Shown here: positions 1-7,369 of the stretch, piece by piece
Position numbering within the stretch: the first letter of the stretch is position 1
Layout of the letters: every line of letters starts with the position of its first letter
NCBI GenBank assembly: GCA_017529165.1
Contig: JAFXNY010000105.1
Span: forward strand, 1 to 13,883
DNA: 13,883 nucleotides
DNA from: Clostridia bacterium
Lineage (GTDB): Bacteria; Bacillota_A; Clostridia; Oscillospirales; Acutalibacteraceae
Direction: 5' to 3'
The notes under the pieces: model-generated
What the model saw: only the letters and a program-made list of their open reading frames with translations
Database searches by the model: none
Told to the model about the DNA's origin: nothing
Translations under genes and position numbers: made by a program

Positions 1-326
1 ATTCTGGCAAGCAAATTATAATCGTTTGAAGAATATCCGGCACCATTTGAAACGCCCGATATGCCGAGAGCTTTAAGTGTCTGAGGGCCGGCTATGCCGT
101 CAACAGTAAGCCCGTTTGCCCTTTGAAAGCTTTTTACTGCCGCAAGGGTTTTAGAGCCGAATATACCGTCCACCGCACCGGTATAATATCCCTGTCTTTT
201 TAGAACATTTTGTATAGCGGTTACCTCGTTGCCTACCGAGCCCATTTTTGAGAGCGCCGCCGCAGACATACACAAAAGGCAGGTAATCGTAATGGCGATT
301 ATTAGTATTTTTATCATTTTATTCAT
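1..326 (-). CDS. sleB: Spore cortex-lytic enzyme SleB-like, N-terminal part (cut by window edge)
   Basis: Seen: the reading frame starts at ATG 326 (minus strand) and stays open for 108 codons to the window edge. An AAGGTGA ribosome binding site at 331-337 supports this start. Residues 1 to about 25 form a signal peptide (MNKMIK, then a hydrophobic stretch ending in AAALS). Residues about 28-90 are one peptidoglycan-binding type 1 domain, with the hallmarks GYYTGAVDGIFGSKT, FQRANGL and VDGIAGPQT. The fragment stops at NDYNLLAR, where the catalytic Hydrolase_2 domain of SleB/CwlJ-type enzymes normally begins. Known of the family: SleB is exported into the forespore and hydrolyses muramic-lactam cortex peptidoglycan during germination. 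Inference: this is a SleB-type germination enzyme. The catalytic half is outside the window, so another peptidoglycan hydrolase with the same binding domain remains possible. It is divergent from spoIIE. I could not identify a convincing sigma-G promoter for it. Confidence 0.8.
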   Translation of the reverse strand, partial: MNKMIKILIIAITITCLLCMSAAALSKMGSVGNEVTAIQNVLKRQGYYTGAVDGIFGSKTLAAVKSFQRANGLTVDGIAGPQTLKALGISGVSNGAGYSSNDYNLLAR

Positions 327-381
327 TTTATCACCTTCGTGCATATTGTTTGTAGTTTAAGAAAAAATATACTCGCTTTTA

Positions 382-390
382 TAAGACAAA
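382..390 (-). promoter_or_regulatory. Possible Spo0A box upstream of spoIIE
   Basis: The minus strand reads TTTGTCTTA here, matching the Spo0A-box consensus TTTGTCRAA at 7 of 9 positions. It lies 24 bp upstream of the stronger box at 415-423, in the opposite orientation. This is a pattern match in AT-rich DNA and is weak by itself. The paired arrangement in front of a Spo0A-regulated gene is why it is listed. Confidence 0.35.
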
Positions 391-414
391 AAACTTAAAA
401 ATACGATTCACCGC

Positions 415-448
415 TTTGACAAATTAAACGGTCTTTAAGATATATACT
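415..448 (+). promoter_or_regulatory. spoIIE promoter with Spo0A-box-like -35 and 21-bp spacer
   Basis: Seen: TTGACA at 416-421 and TATACT at 443-448 are separated by 21 bp, too long for ordinary sigma-A recognition. The -35 element sits inside TTTGACAAA (415-423), which matches the Spo0A-box consensus TTTGTCRAA at 8 of 9 positions. The expected start point near 455 leaves a leader of about 28 nt and a GGCGGTG ribosome binding site at 470-476. Known: the Spo0A-activated sigma-A promoters spoIIG and spoIIE of Bacillus subtilis have unusually long spacers (21-22 bp) and Spo0A boxes at the -35 region. Inference: the same activation mechanism is conserved here. Confidence 0.7.
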
Positions 449-482
449 TTTAGTATAAAAATACATATCGGCGGTGTGAAAA

Positions 483-2792
483 ATGAAGGATGTTAAAGCG
501 TTATCGGCAAAAAGACACACGATTGATAAGTCTGATATTCTGGCGGCGGTAATCTATCATATTTTTGTTGCTCTTACAGGCTTTATACTCTGCAGAACGG
601 TTTTCGGAGAAAAGTATATGCCGTTTGGCATTGCATTTGCCGCAGGTTGTCCGGCAGAATATATGGCGAGTGCGGCAATCGGCGTTTTTTTAGGCTATTT
701 TATACCGGCAATAAGCGTATCGGGCTTTAGATATATTGCCGCCGCACTTGCTGTTTTTGCGGTGCGCTTTATGTTGCTTTTTAGTAAACGGCTTGTAACA
801 AACCCGCTTTTTGCGGCGCTTCTTTCGGCGCTGTCTCTCGGAATTACCGGTGCCGTTTCATACAGCGGGATTAAAACCGATGTTTTGTTTTTATTTCTTG
901 AAGCGCTTGTTTGCGCCGCATTATCGGCAGTAATTTCGAGGACATCGAGGTTTATAGGCAGGCTTCAAAGAGGGCTAACAGGAGAAGAACTCGGCTGTCT
1001 TTTAGTAGTAATAAGTATGTTTTTGGCAGGTCTTTACCGTGTTTCTGTTTTCTCGGTATCGTTTAGCGCTGTGCTTTCTGTAGCTCTCATTCTCTGTTCT
1101 CTTAAATACGGCGGTTTTTTAGCAGGTACTGTAAGCTCAATCGCCGTATCTTTACTGCTTTTCTTTGCCGGCAGAAGTCCGCAGTTTTGCTTTATTTATA
1201 CCGTTGCGGCACTCTGTTCCGGTCTTGTTTTATCATACGGAAAATACATAATGCTCTGCTCGTTTTTTCTGTGCAGTGTTGTTCTTGCGGTGATACAGGA
1301 TATATCCGATTTCACAGCACCCTTTATTGCCGAAATACTGCTCGGCTGTATTCTTTTTGCGCTTCTTCCTAAAAATGCCGGCATAGTTCTCGGCAAGATT
1401 TTTACCTGTTATCCGCAAATAAGCGTTAACAATGACCTAAATAAAGCCGTAACACTTCGTCTTAAGGAAGCGGCAGTAGGACTTAAAGATGTAAAGGTCA
1501 CGGTAGATGAAGTTGCCGCTCGGCTTGACAGCATAAACACCCCGAGCTTTCAAAGTGTTCTCGACAAAACCGAGGACAGCGCCTGCTCAGGCTGTAAGCT
1601 TAAAAACATTTGTTGGGAGGCAAAAAGAGCCGATACTGTTGATTCTATGTTCGGGATAATAAAACAGATTAAAATAGGAGGCGCCGTAACAGAGAAGACC
1701 TTGCCTGCCGATTTCAGAGCCCGGTGTCTTCGGCCTGACAGCTTTTGCGAGGCTATAAACAGCACATATAAAAAATATTCTTCTGCGGCGGCGGCGAATA
1801 GCCGAATAGGGCAGATACGGCGCGCTGTTACCGACCAGTTTGACGGCATATCGGGTATGTTAAGCGAATTATCCGAAGAGTTTTCTTCCGGCACTAATTT
1901 CGATAACGCCGCCGCCCTTACTGCCGTAACGGCGCTTAAAAATATCGGCATACAAGCCACCGAGTGCAGTGCGCCGGTGGATAAATACGGCAGAATGACA
2001 ATAAATATGAAGCTTAAAAAGCAAAATGATACCGTGCTTAATAAGCGTGATATTATGAAGGTTTTGTCCCTTTCCTGCGAGCAAGATTTTGATGTGCCTG
2101 TTATAAAAAAGACTTCGGGCGAAACCTTTATTAACATAAGCGAAAGACCGAAATATAAGGTAGATTTCGGGGTTTGTCAAAAAAGCGCCGAGCAGGGCGA
2201 TATGTGCGGAGACGCCTATTCGGGTTTTTCTGACGGACAGGGACATTTCATAATTCTCCTTAGTGACGGTATGGGTACCGGCGGCAGAGCAGCAGTAGAT
2301 TCGGCTATGGCGTCAGGGCTTATGAGCCGGCTTATTAAATCGGGCTTCGGGTTTGACTGTGCGCTTCGTATTCTTAATTCCTCAATGCTTTTTAAGTCTG
2401 CAGATGAATCGCTTGCCACTATGGATATAGCGAGCGTTGATTTGTTCACAGGGGCTGTAGAGCTATATAAGGCAGGTGCGGCGCCTACACTTGTGCGGCG
2501 GTCAGGCAGGACAGGCAAGGCAACAAGCACATCTATGCCTGTTGGAATACTAACTGAAGTAAGCTTTGACCGTGCCGGAATAAAACTGCACACAGGGGAT
2601 ATTTTGGTCCTCCTCTCGGACGGTGCCGTGTTTGACGGCACAGATTGGATAAGAGCTGAAATCGAGCGGTTTTCTTTAGGCTCGGCACAAGATTTGGCGG
2701 AACGGCTGTGTGTTTGCGCCGAAAGCCGCCGGCAGGACGGCCACGCAGACGATATAACCGTGCTGACAGCGATTATAAATAAGGACATATAA
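483..2792 (+). CDS. spoIIE: Stage II sporulation protein E (SpoIIE), PP2C-type phosphatase
   Basis: SpoIIE dephosphorylates the anti-anti-sigma factor SpoIIAA, which frees sigma-F in the forespore. It also takes part in placing the polar septum. The 769-residue protein has the family layout. Residues about 20-315 are strongly hydrophobic, with roughly ten membrane segments. A central regulatory region at about 320-555 contains C368-x2-C371-x5-C377-W. A C-terminal PP2C/SpoIIE phosphatase domain covers about 560-769. Candidate metal-binding aspartates are D577 (GDAYSG), D595 (SDGMGTGG), D713 (LSDGA) and D756/D757 (HADDITVL). All the expected acidic motifs are present, so the enzyme should be active. 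It is slightly shorter than the roughly 830-residue B. subtilis protein. The ATG at 483 follows GGCGGTG with a 6-nt gap. It is transcribed alone: a long-spacer Spo0A-type promoter lies upstream and a strong terminator directly follows. Confidence 0.97.
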   Translation: MKDVKALSAKRHTIDKSDILAAVIYHIFVALTGFILCRTVFGEKYMPFGIAFAAGCPAEYMASAAIGVFLGYFIPAISVSGFRYIAAALAVFAVRFMLLFSKRLVTNPLFAALLSALSLGITGAVSYSGIKTDVLFLFLEALVCAALSAVISRTSRFIGRLQRGLTGEELGCLLVVISMFLAGLYRVSVFSVSFSAVLSVALILCSLKYGGFLAGTVSSIAVSLLLFFAGRSPQFCFIYTVAALCSGLVLSYGKYIMLCSFFLCSVVLAVIQDISDFTAPFIAEILLGCILFALLPKNAGIVLGKIFTCYPQISVNNDLNKAVTLRLKEAAVGLKDVKVTVDEVAARLDSINTPSFQSVLDKTEDSACSGCKLKNICWEAKRADTVDSMFGIIKQIKIGGAVTEKTLPADFRARCLRPDSFCEAINSTYKKYSSAAAANSRIGQIRRAVTDQFDGISGMLSELSEEFSSGTNFDNAAALTAVTALKNIGIQATECSAPVDKYGRMTINMKLKKQNDTVLNKRDIMKVLSLSCEQDFDVPVIKKTSGETFINISERPKYKVDFGVCQKSAEQGDMCGDAYSGFSDGQGHFIILLSDGMGTGGRAAVDSAMASGLMSRLIKSGFGFDCALRILNSSMLFKSADESLATMDIASVDLFTGAVELYKAGAAPTLVRRSGRTGKATSTSMPVGILTEVSFDRAGIKLHTGDILVLLSDGAVFDGTDWIRAEIERFSLGSAQDLAERLCVCAESRRQDGHADDITVLTAIINKDI

Positions 2793-2798
2793 AATGCG

Positions 2799-2832
2799 GA
2801 TGTACCCTTTCGGGTACATCTGTTCTTTTTTA
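2799..2832 (+). terminator. Rho-independent terminator of spoIIE
   Basis: A perfect 9-bp stem (GATGTACCC at 2799-2807, GGGTACATC at 2812-2820) with a TTTC loop is followed by a T-rich tract, TGTTCTTTTTT. It begins 6 bp after the spoIIE stop codon and should isolate spoIIE from the next transcription unit. Confidence 0.93.
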
Positions 2833-2833
2833 C

Positions 2834-2862
2834 TTGAATATACAGATTATAAATGTTAAAAT
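2834..2862 (+). promoter_or_regulatory. Sigma-A-type promoter for the SbcD/SbcC-like gene pair
   Basis: TTGAAT at 2834-2839 and TAAAAT at 2857-2862 are separated by exactly 17 bp, each with one mismatch to the consensus. They lie directly after the spoIIE terminator and 22 bp before the next start codon. This promoter also argues against the in-frame upstream ATG at 2834, which would put the start inside the promoter. Confidence 0.75.
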
Positions 2863-2884
2863 AGCTTTGAAAAGAGGGGATAGA

Positions 2885-4012
2885 ATGAATACCGTTAAGA
2901 TTTTACATTGTGCCGATTTGCATATCGGGCAATCTGTCTCGGGCCTTGGCGAAAAAGGTGTGCTTCGCCGAAACGAAGCTCTTATCACATTCGAAAACAT
3001 TATAAATCGCGCCCGTGAACAATCGGTAGATTTTTTACTTATTGCCGGCGACCTTTTAAGCTCAAACTCTATAGAAGAGCACATTATAAGCCGTATTTTT
3101 GATTGTATTTCCTCTATCCCCCATATAAAGGTTATCTTTGCGACAGGAAATCACGATCCGCTAAATAGCGAGTCGCCTTTTACGAAGAGAAAACTCCCCT
3201 CTAATTTATATGTTTTACAGGCAAAAGATACCGTAATTACATTTGACGATAAAAACTGCCGTATTTACGGCAGGTCGTTTTCCGAAGTGTATCTCGAGGG
3301 CGAAGCGAGATTTTCTCTGCCGGTAGACGACAACTTTATAAACATTATGTGCCAGCACGGTGAAGTTCGGCACGACCTTTCCTCAAATTACAACTCTATT
3401 ACCCCCGAGTTTATAGACACCTGCGGTATGGACTATATTGCGCTCGGCCACATTCACAAGCGGTCCGAGATAGCAAAGAGGGGAAACACCTATTTTTCCT
3501 ACTGCGGATGTGCCGAGGGTTTAGGATTTGATGAGTTGGGCGATAAAGGCGTTTACATCGGCGAGGTAGGCAAAGGATATGTAAATCTCTCATTCTTTAA
3601 GACCTCACTTCGCACTAATGAGAGGGTAGAAATCAATGTAAGCGACTGCGAAGATTCCCCTGCAGCAGCCGATAAAACACTTTCTGCCTTAAAAGAAAAA
3701 TACGGTGAAAACTTTGCCGATAATCTGTATAAGATTATTCTTGTGGGTGATATTCCGTTCGGCAGATGTTTTGATACCGCCGCAATCCAAAGCAGGCTTA
3801 TGCAGACGGTTTATTACGCTAAGGTAAATGATGAAACCGAAATAGCAGTCGATTTAGAGCTGATAAAAAACGAGAACTCATTAAAGGGTATTTTTGTATC
3901 AAAAATGCTCGATTTAATAAAACAAAACCCTAACGAGGAAGAAAAGCTTAAAAAAGCGCTTAACATTGGTCTTAAAGCCTTTAGCTCAGAGGTGGACTTT
4001 AATGGAAATTAA
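2885..4012 (+). CDS. SbcD/YhaO-like metallophosphoesterase (DNA repair nuclease family)
   Basis: This 375-residue protein belongs to the calcineurin-like metallophosphoesterases of the Mre11/SbcD/YhaO group, which cut DNA ends together with an SbcC/Rad50-type ATPase. The metal-site motifs appear in order: D11-x-H13 (CADLHIG), GD56 (IAGDLL), G-N89-H90-D91, H158 (CQHGE) and G188-H189-x-H191 (GHIH). No metal ligand is visibly missing. Residues after about 240 form the variable C-terminal part and end in a Lys/Glu-rich helix. The start at 2885 has a good GAGGGGA ribosome binding site. An in-frame ATG at 2834 is rejected because it lies within the promoter. The last 11 bp overlap the start of the SbcC-like gene, so the two are probably translationally coupled and form one complex. 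The length and the partner's membrane hairpin make it closer to B. subtilis YhaO than to E. coli SbcD. Confidence 0.9.
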   Translation: MNTVKILHCADLHIGQSVSGLGEKGVLRRNEALITFENIINRAREQSVDFLLIAGDLLSSNSIEEHIISRIFDCISSIPHIKVIFATGNHDPLNSESPFTKRKLPSNLYVLQAKDTVITFDDKNCRIYGRSFSEVYLEGEARFSLPVDDNFINIMCQHGEVRHDLSSNYNSITPEFIDTCGMDYIALGHIHKRSEIAKRGNTYFSYCGCAEGLGFDELGDKGVYIGEVGKGYVNLSFFKTSLRTNERVEINVSDCEDSPAAADKTLSALKEKYGENFADNLYKIILVGDIPFGRCFDTAAIQSRLMQTVYYAKVNDETEIAVDLELIKNENSLKGIFVSKMLDLIKQNPNEEEKLKKALNIGLKAFSSEVDFNGN

Positions 4013-6338
4013 AAGTATTTATGTGAGTGCCTTCGGCTCGCTTAAAGATTTTTCTCTCGATTTATCGGACGGCTTTCAGGTGATTTACGGCGAAAACGAA
4101 GCGGGCAAAACAACCCTTTTAGAGTTTATAAAGGCTATGTTTTACGGAAGCCGAAAAACCGCCGGGCAGGCAGTAAGCGCAAGGGAAAAATATGCGCCTT
4201 TTGACGGCTCTCAGCCGGCAGGCAGAATAACCTTTACGCACTCGGGGCGAGAGTTTATATTAGAGCGGCAGTTTAGGAAATCTGATGCTACAGATAAAGT
4301 AACCCTTACCGATACCGCCACCGGAAAAAGTGAGGCAGCGCCGCCCGATATTGGAAAAACGCTGTTTGGAATAAGCCTTTCAGCGTTTGAGAGGTCTATG
4401 TTTATAGGCACTTCTCCCGATTTTTCGCACGACCAAACGGCAGAGGGCGAAATAAACCAGCGCCTTGCCGATACGGCGTTTACGGGGCAGGACAATATCT
4501 CTTATCAAAAGGTTTTAAGCCGAATTGAGAATGCGAGGCTCGCATTAGTATCAAAATCGGGCAGAACGGGAAGCCTTGTAAACGATATAAACGAGTGCAA
4601 CCGCCTGATTGAGGCCCTCGAGGAGACTGACCGTGCCGCACACAAAAAACAGGAAATATTAAACGCTCTCTTAGCCGCACAGAACAAAACAGAAGAAATC
4701 ACACAAGAATATAACAAGGCGCAAGCACTTCTTGAAAGCATTAAGGATATCGAGGCATTAAGCAAAATAAAGGAATATTTAGAGCTTAAAGAGAGGCTTG
4801 ACGGTGTAACAAAAGAGCTTACTTTGCCAAACGGCACGGTAGCGGACGAAATGTTCCTTAAAAAGTTTGAGTTTGCCTTTTCAAAACTCGATAATATAAA
4901 ACTCAAAGCCGAGAACACAAAAGAGGAGCTCGAAAGACTGAAACGGGCCGCCGCAGACCGAGGAAGTGCCTCGCCCGAAGAGATAAGAGAAAAGATTAAA
5001 AAAACTGAGGCACAAATAGAAGAAAATGGAAGCAAACCCGAAAAAGCTGAAACGGAAACCGAAAATCTCAAAGAGGAAATAAAAGAGCTCGAAAATGAAG
5101 TAATTAAAGCTAAAACCGCAAAAAAAGCGGTAAATCTGCCGCTTTTGATTGTATCTCTTGTGTCTTTAATTGCCGCGGGCGGACTTTATATACCGCTTAA
5201 AAGCATAGTTTTATCGGCAAGCTTTTGTGCTATAGGTGTGATTCTTTTTATTCTTTCGTTTGTAATTCGCCCGAAAAACAGCAAAGCTTTTGAGTCCGCC
5301 AAGGATAAATTAGAGCTAAAGAGAGGAAGTCTCTCGGGCAAAAATGCCGAGCTTATGGCTATAAACAGCGAGAAAGGTAATCTCGAAAACAAAGTTGAAA
5401 ATCTTACCACCGCCCTTAATTTCGGGGTGGAGGACGAAAAAAGAATAATTGACGCCGAAAATCGCCTTAAAGAAGAGCAAAATGCGTTAGAAGCAGAAAA
5501 AATCAAGGTGTTAAACTTCTTTTCGCTATCTCCCGATACAGATATCGAGAAAATAAAGCAAGAAACAGAGGGGTTGTACGAAAAGGCGGACGCACAAAAG
5601 CAAATAAAGCTTCGTCTTTCGTATTTAAGCCGTGACCTCGGCGGTATTTCGTACGAAGAGGCAAAACAAAAAACAGAAAATGCGAAAAACGAAAATATTG
5701 ATTTTGACGCCGACAGGCAAAGAGAGCTTGTAAAAACTCTGCTTTCTCAAAAATCTGAGGCCGAAAACCTTAAAACACGGCTTGAAACCGAGCTTAAAAC
5801 AGGTTTTAGAAATATGAAAGACCCCGAAGATTTACGCCGTGAGATTTCCGAAATTAAAGAGAGAATAGCCGAAAAGCAAAAGTTTTACGATGCGGCAAAG
5901 GTGGCTTACGATGCTTTAGAGGAAAGCTTTGTTTCGGCTCGTACGAGCTTTGGCTCAACACTTCAAAACGAAACCCTTGAAAATCTTAAAGCCTTATCGA
6001 ACGGTGCTTACAGTAAAATAAATGTTTCAAAAGATTTTGATTTAAGCGCCGAAAAAACAGATACTTTTGGTATGCACGAAATAGAATATTTAAGCCGAGG
6101 CACAAAGGACCAGATATATTTATCTCTCCGCCTTGCAATATCAAAGCTTTTATCGGATAAAGAACCGTTGCCCGTTTTTCTTGACGATTCACTCAGCCAA
6201 TATGACGATAAGAGGTTTTTATCAGCGATTAAGTTTTTGCGTGATTACGGGAAAAACTCACAGGTCTGCCTTTTCACCTGCCACGATTTTGTAGTAACCT
6301 TATCTACGGAAAACGGTATTAAAACGCTAACCTTATAA
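4002..6338 (+). CDS. SbcC/YhaN-like coiled-coil ATPase with central membrane hairpin
   Basis: This 778-residue Rad50/SbcC-type ABC ATPase is the likely partner of the preceding metallophosphoesterase in DNA end processing. Walker A is at residues 30-37 (GENEAGKT). The ABC signature region is Y696-L-S-R-G-T-K-D-Q704. Walker B is P724-V-F-L-D728-D729, followed by a D-loop (SLSQYDD) and an H-loop histidine in LFTCHD. Between the ATPase halves are two long, charged coiled-coil regions (about 165-370 and 430-690). Residues about 379-422 are two hydrophobic segments separated by a short polar turn, followed by R423-P-K, which resembles a membrane hairpin. There is no CxxC zinc hook, the apex feature of SbcC and Rad50. 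YhaN of B. subtilis is the closest type I know of. It is shorter than typical SbcC/YhaN proteins (roughly 950-1050 residues). The ATG at 4002 is chosen because AGAGGTGG precedes it by about 6 nt. An in-frame ATG at 3966 lacks this. Confidence 0.87.
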   Translation: MEIKSIYVSAFGSLKDFSLDLSDGFQVIYGENEAGKTTLLEFIKAMFYGSRKTAGQAVSAREKYAPFDGSQPAGRITFTHSGREFILERQFRKSDATDKVTLTDTATGKSEAAPPDIGKTLFGISLSAFERSMFIGTSPDFSHDQTAEGEINQRLADTAFTGQDNISYQKVLSRIENARLALVSKSGRTGSLVNDINECNRLIEALEETDRAAHKKQEILNALLAAQNKTEEITQEYNKAQALLESIKDIEALSKIKEYLELKERLDGVTKELTLPNGTVADEMFLKKFEFAFSKLDNIKLKAENTKEELERLKRAAADRGSASPEEIREKIKKTEAQIEENGSKPEKAETETENLKEEIKELENEVIKAKTAKKAVNLPLLIVSLVSLIAAGGLYIPLKSIVLSASFCAIGVILFILSFVIRPKNSKAFESAKDKLELKRGSLSGKNAELMAINSEKGNLENKVENLTTALNFGVEDEKRIIDAENRLKEEQNALEAEKIKVLNFFSLSPDTDIEKIKQETEGLYEKADAQKQIKLRLSYLSRDLGGISYEEAKQKTENAKNENIDFDADRQRELVKTLLSQKSEAENLKTRLETELKTGFRNMKDPEDLRREISEIKERIAEKQKFYDAAKVAYDALEESFVSARTSFGSTLQNETLENLKALSNGAYSKINVSKDFDLSAEKTDTFGMHEIEYLSRGTKDQIYLSLRLAISKLLSDKEPLPVFLDDSLSQYDDKRFLSAIKFLRDYGKNSQVCLFTCHDFVVTLSTENGIKTLTL

Positions 6339-6342
6339 AAAC

Positions 6343-6371
6343 AACCCTGAGACCGCAAGTCTCAGGGTTTT
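6343..6371 (+). terminator. Bidirectional terminator between convergent operons
   Basis: A perfect 11-bp stem (AACCCTGAGAC at 6343-6353, GTCTCAGGGTT at 6359-6369) with loop CGCAA is flanked by TTTTAATTT on the plus strand and by TTGTTTTTAT when read on the minus strand. It lies between the stop of the SbcC-like gene (6338) and the stop of asnA (6375), so it can serve both transcripts. Confidence 0.92.
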
Positions 6372-6374
6372 AAT

Positions 6375-7358
6375 TTATAGTAGCTCTATGCCCTCTTCTT
6401 TACACCTTTGTATTTCGCTCTCTGGCCAGACCGATGCGTGAACCTCGCCTATATGTTTCTTTTGAAGAAGTAACATACAAAGCCTTGACTGTCCTATTCC
6501 GCCGCCGATTGTCAGAGGTAACTTTCCCTCTATCAGCGCCTTATGGAAAGGAAGCTTTAACCTATCGGTTGCGTTCTCAGCTTCAAGCTGGGAAATGAGT
6601 GATTTTTCATCCACCCTTATACCCATTGAGGATATCTCAAACGCCGAATCGGTAACACGGTTATACACTATTATATCCCCGTTAAGCGACCAATCGTCAT
6701 AATCGGGGGCTCTGCCGTCATGCTTCTTACCGTCCTTAAGGCGACCGCCGATTTGCATTAAAAATACTGCGCCGTATTTTTTAGCGGCGGCGTTCTCACG
6801 CTCTTTAGGCGATAAATCGGGATACTCTTTTTCGAGCTCATAGGTGCTTACAAACGAAATATCTCTCGGCAGATAGTTATCAAGGAAAGAATACTTGCGC
6901 TCTATGTAATCCGCCGTACTAAGCACTGCGGCATATATCCGGCGAACGGTATCCTTTAGGTATTCCTCGTTTCTATCCTCCCTCTTTATTACCTTTTCCC
7001 AATCCCACTGGTCAACATAAAGAGAGTGGATATTATCGGTAATCTCGTCTCGCCTTATGGCGTTCATATCGGTATAAAGACCGGTGTGAAGTGCGAAACC
7101 GTATTTGCCGAGTGCCATTCTCTTCCATTTTGCAAGCGAATGGACAACCTCCACCGTCTCGCCTGTTTCTAATATATCAAAGCTGACAGGGCGTTCAACT
7201 CCGTTTAGGTCGTCATTAAGTCCGCTACCCCTCTTTACAAAAAGCGGAGCAGAAACACGGGAAAGATTTAGCGCATCACATAAGCACTCTTCAAACTTGT
7301 GCCTTAGCGAGCGTATTATCGCCTGAGTTTCAAGCACAGTAAGTTTAGATTTATACAT
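6375..7358 (-). CDS. asnA: Aspartate-ammonia ligase (asparagine synthetase A)
   Basis: AsnA makes asparagine from aspartate, ammonia and ATP, releasing AMP and PPi. It is a cytosolic enzyme whose fold resembles class II aminoacyl-tRNA synthetases. The 327-residue protein closely matches the usual 330-residue length and aligns from end to end. The N-terminal part has SAPLFVKRGSGLNDDLNG and ERPVSFDI, the middle has SLYVDQWDWEKVI, and the C-terminal motif 3-like segment is G285-GGIGQSR292. I chose the ATG at 7358 because AAGGTGA precedes it by about 5 nt. A GTG at 7367 would add three residues but overlaps that ribosome binding site. It starts 11 bp after the asnS stop, so both should be made from one T-box-controlled transcript. 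Asparagine supply and tRNA charging are thereby co-regulated. Confidence 0.97.
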   Translation of the reverse strand: MYKSKLTVLETQAIIRSLRHKFEECLCDALNLSRVSAPLFVKRGSGLNDDLNGVERPVSFDILETGETVEVVHSLAKWKRMALGKYGFALHTGLYTDMNAIRRDEITDNIHSLYVDQWDWEKVIKREDRNEEYLKDTVRRIYAAVLSTADYIERKYSFLDNYLPRDISFVSTYELEKEYPDLSPKERENAAAKKYGAVFLMQIGGRLKDGKKHDGRAPDYDDWSLNGDIIVYNRVTDSAFEISSMGIRVDEKSLISQLEAENATDRLKLPFHKALIEGKLPLTIGGGIGQSRLCMLLLQKKHIGEVHASVWPESEIQRCKEEGIELL

Positions 7359-7369
7359 TGTTCTCACCT

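Noticed and set aside
327..420. Sigma-G promoter for the sleB-like gene
   Set aside because: A TGAATC at the far end could be a -35 element, but no good CATACTA-like -10 lies at a suitable distance, so I do not call it.
1550..2137. 195-codon open frame on the minus strand within spoIIE
   Set aside because: It lies wholly inside spoIIE, has no ribosome binding site or recognisable domain, and looks like a shadow of spoIIE codon usage. The same applies to minus-strand frames at 2216-2788 and 4505-5071.
2834..2884. 17-residue N-terminal extension of the SbcD-like protein
   Set aside because: The ATG at 2834 overlaps the -35 element and lacks a ribosome binding site. The metallophosphoesterase domain starts right after the ATG at 2885, which has GAGGGGA.
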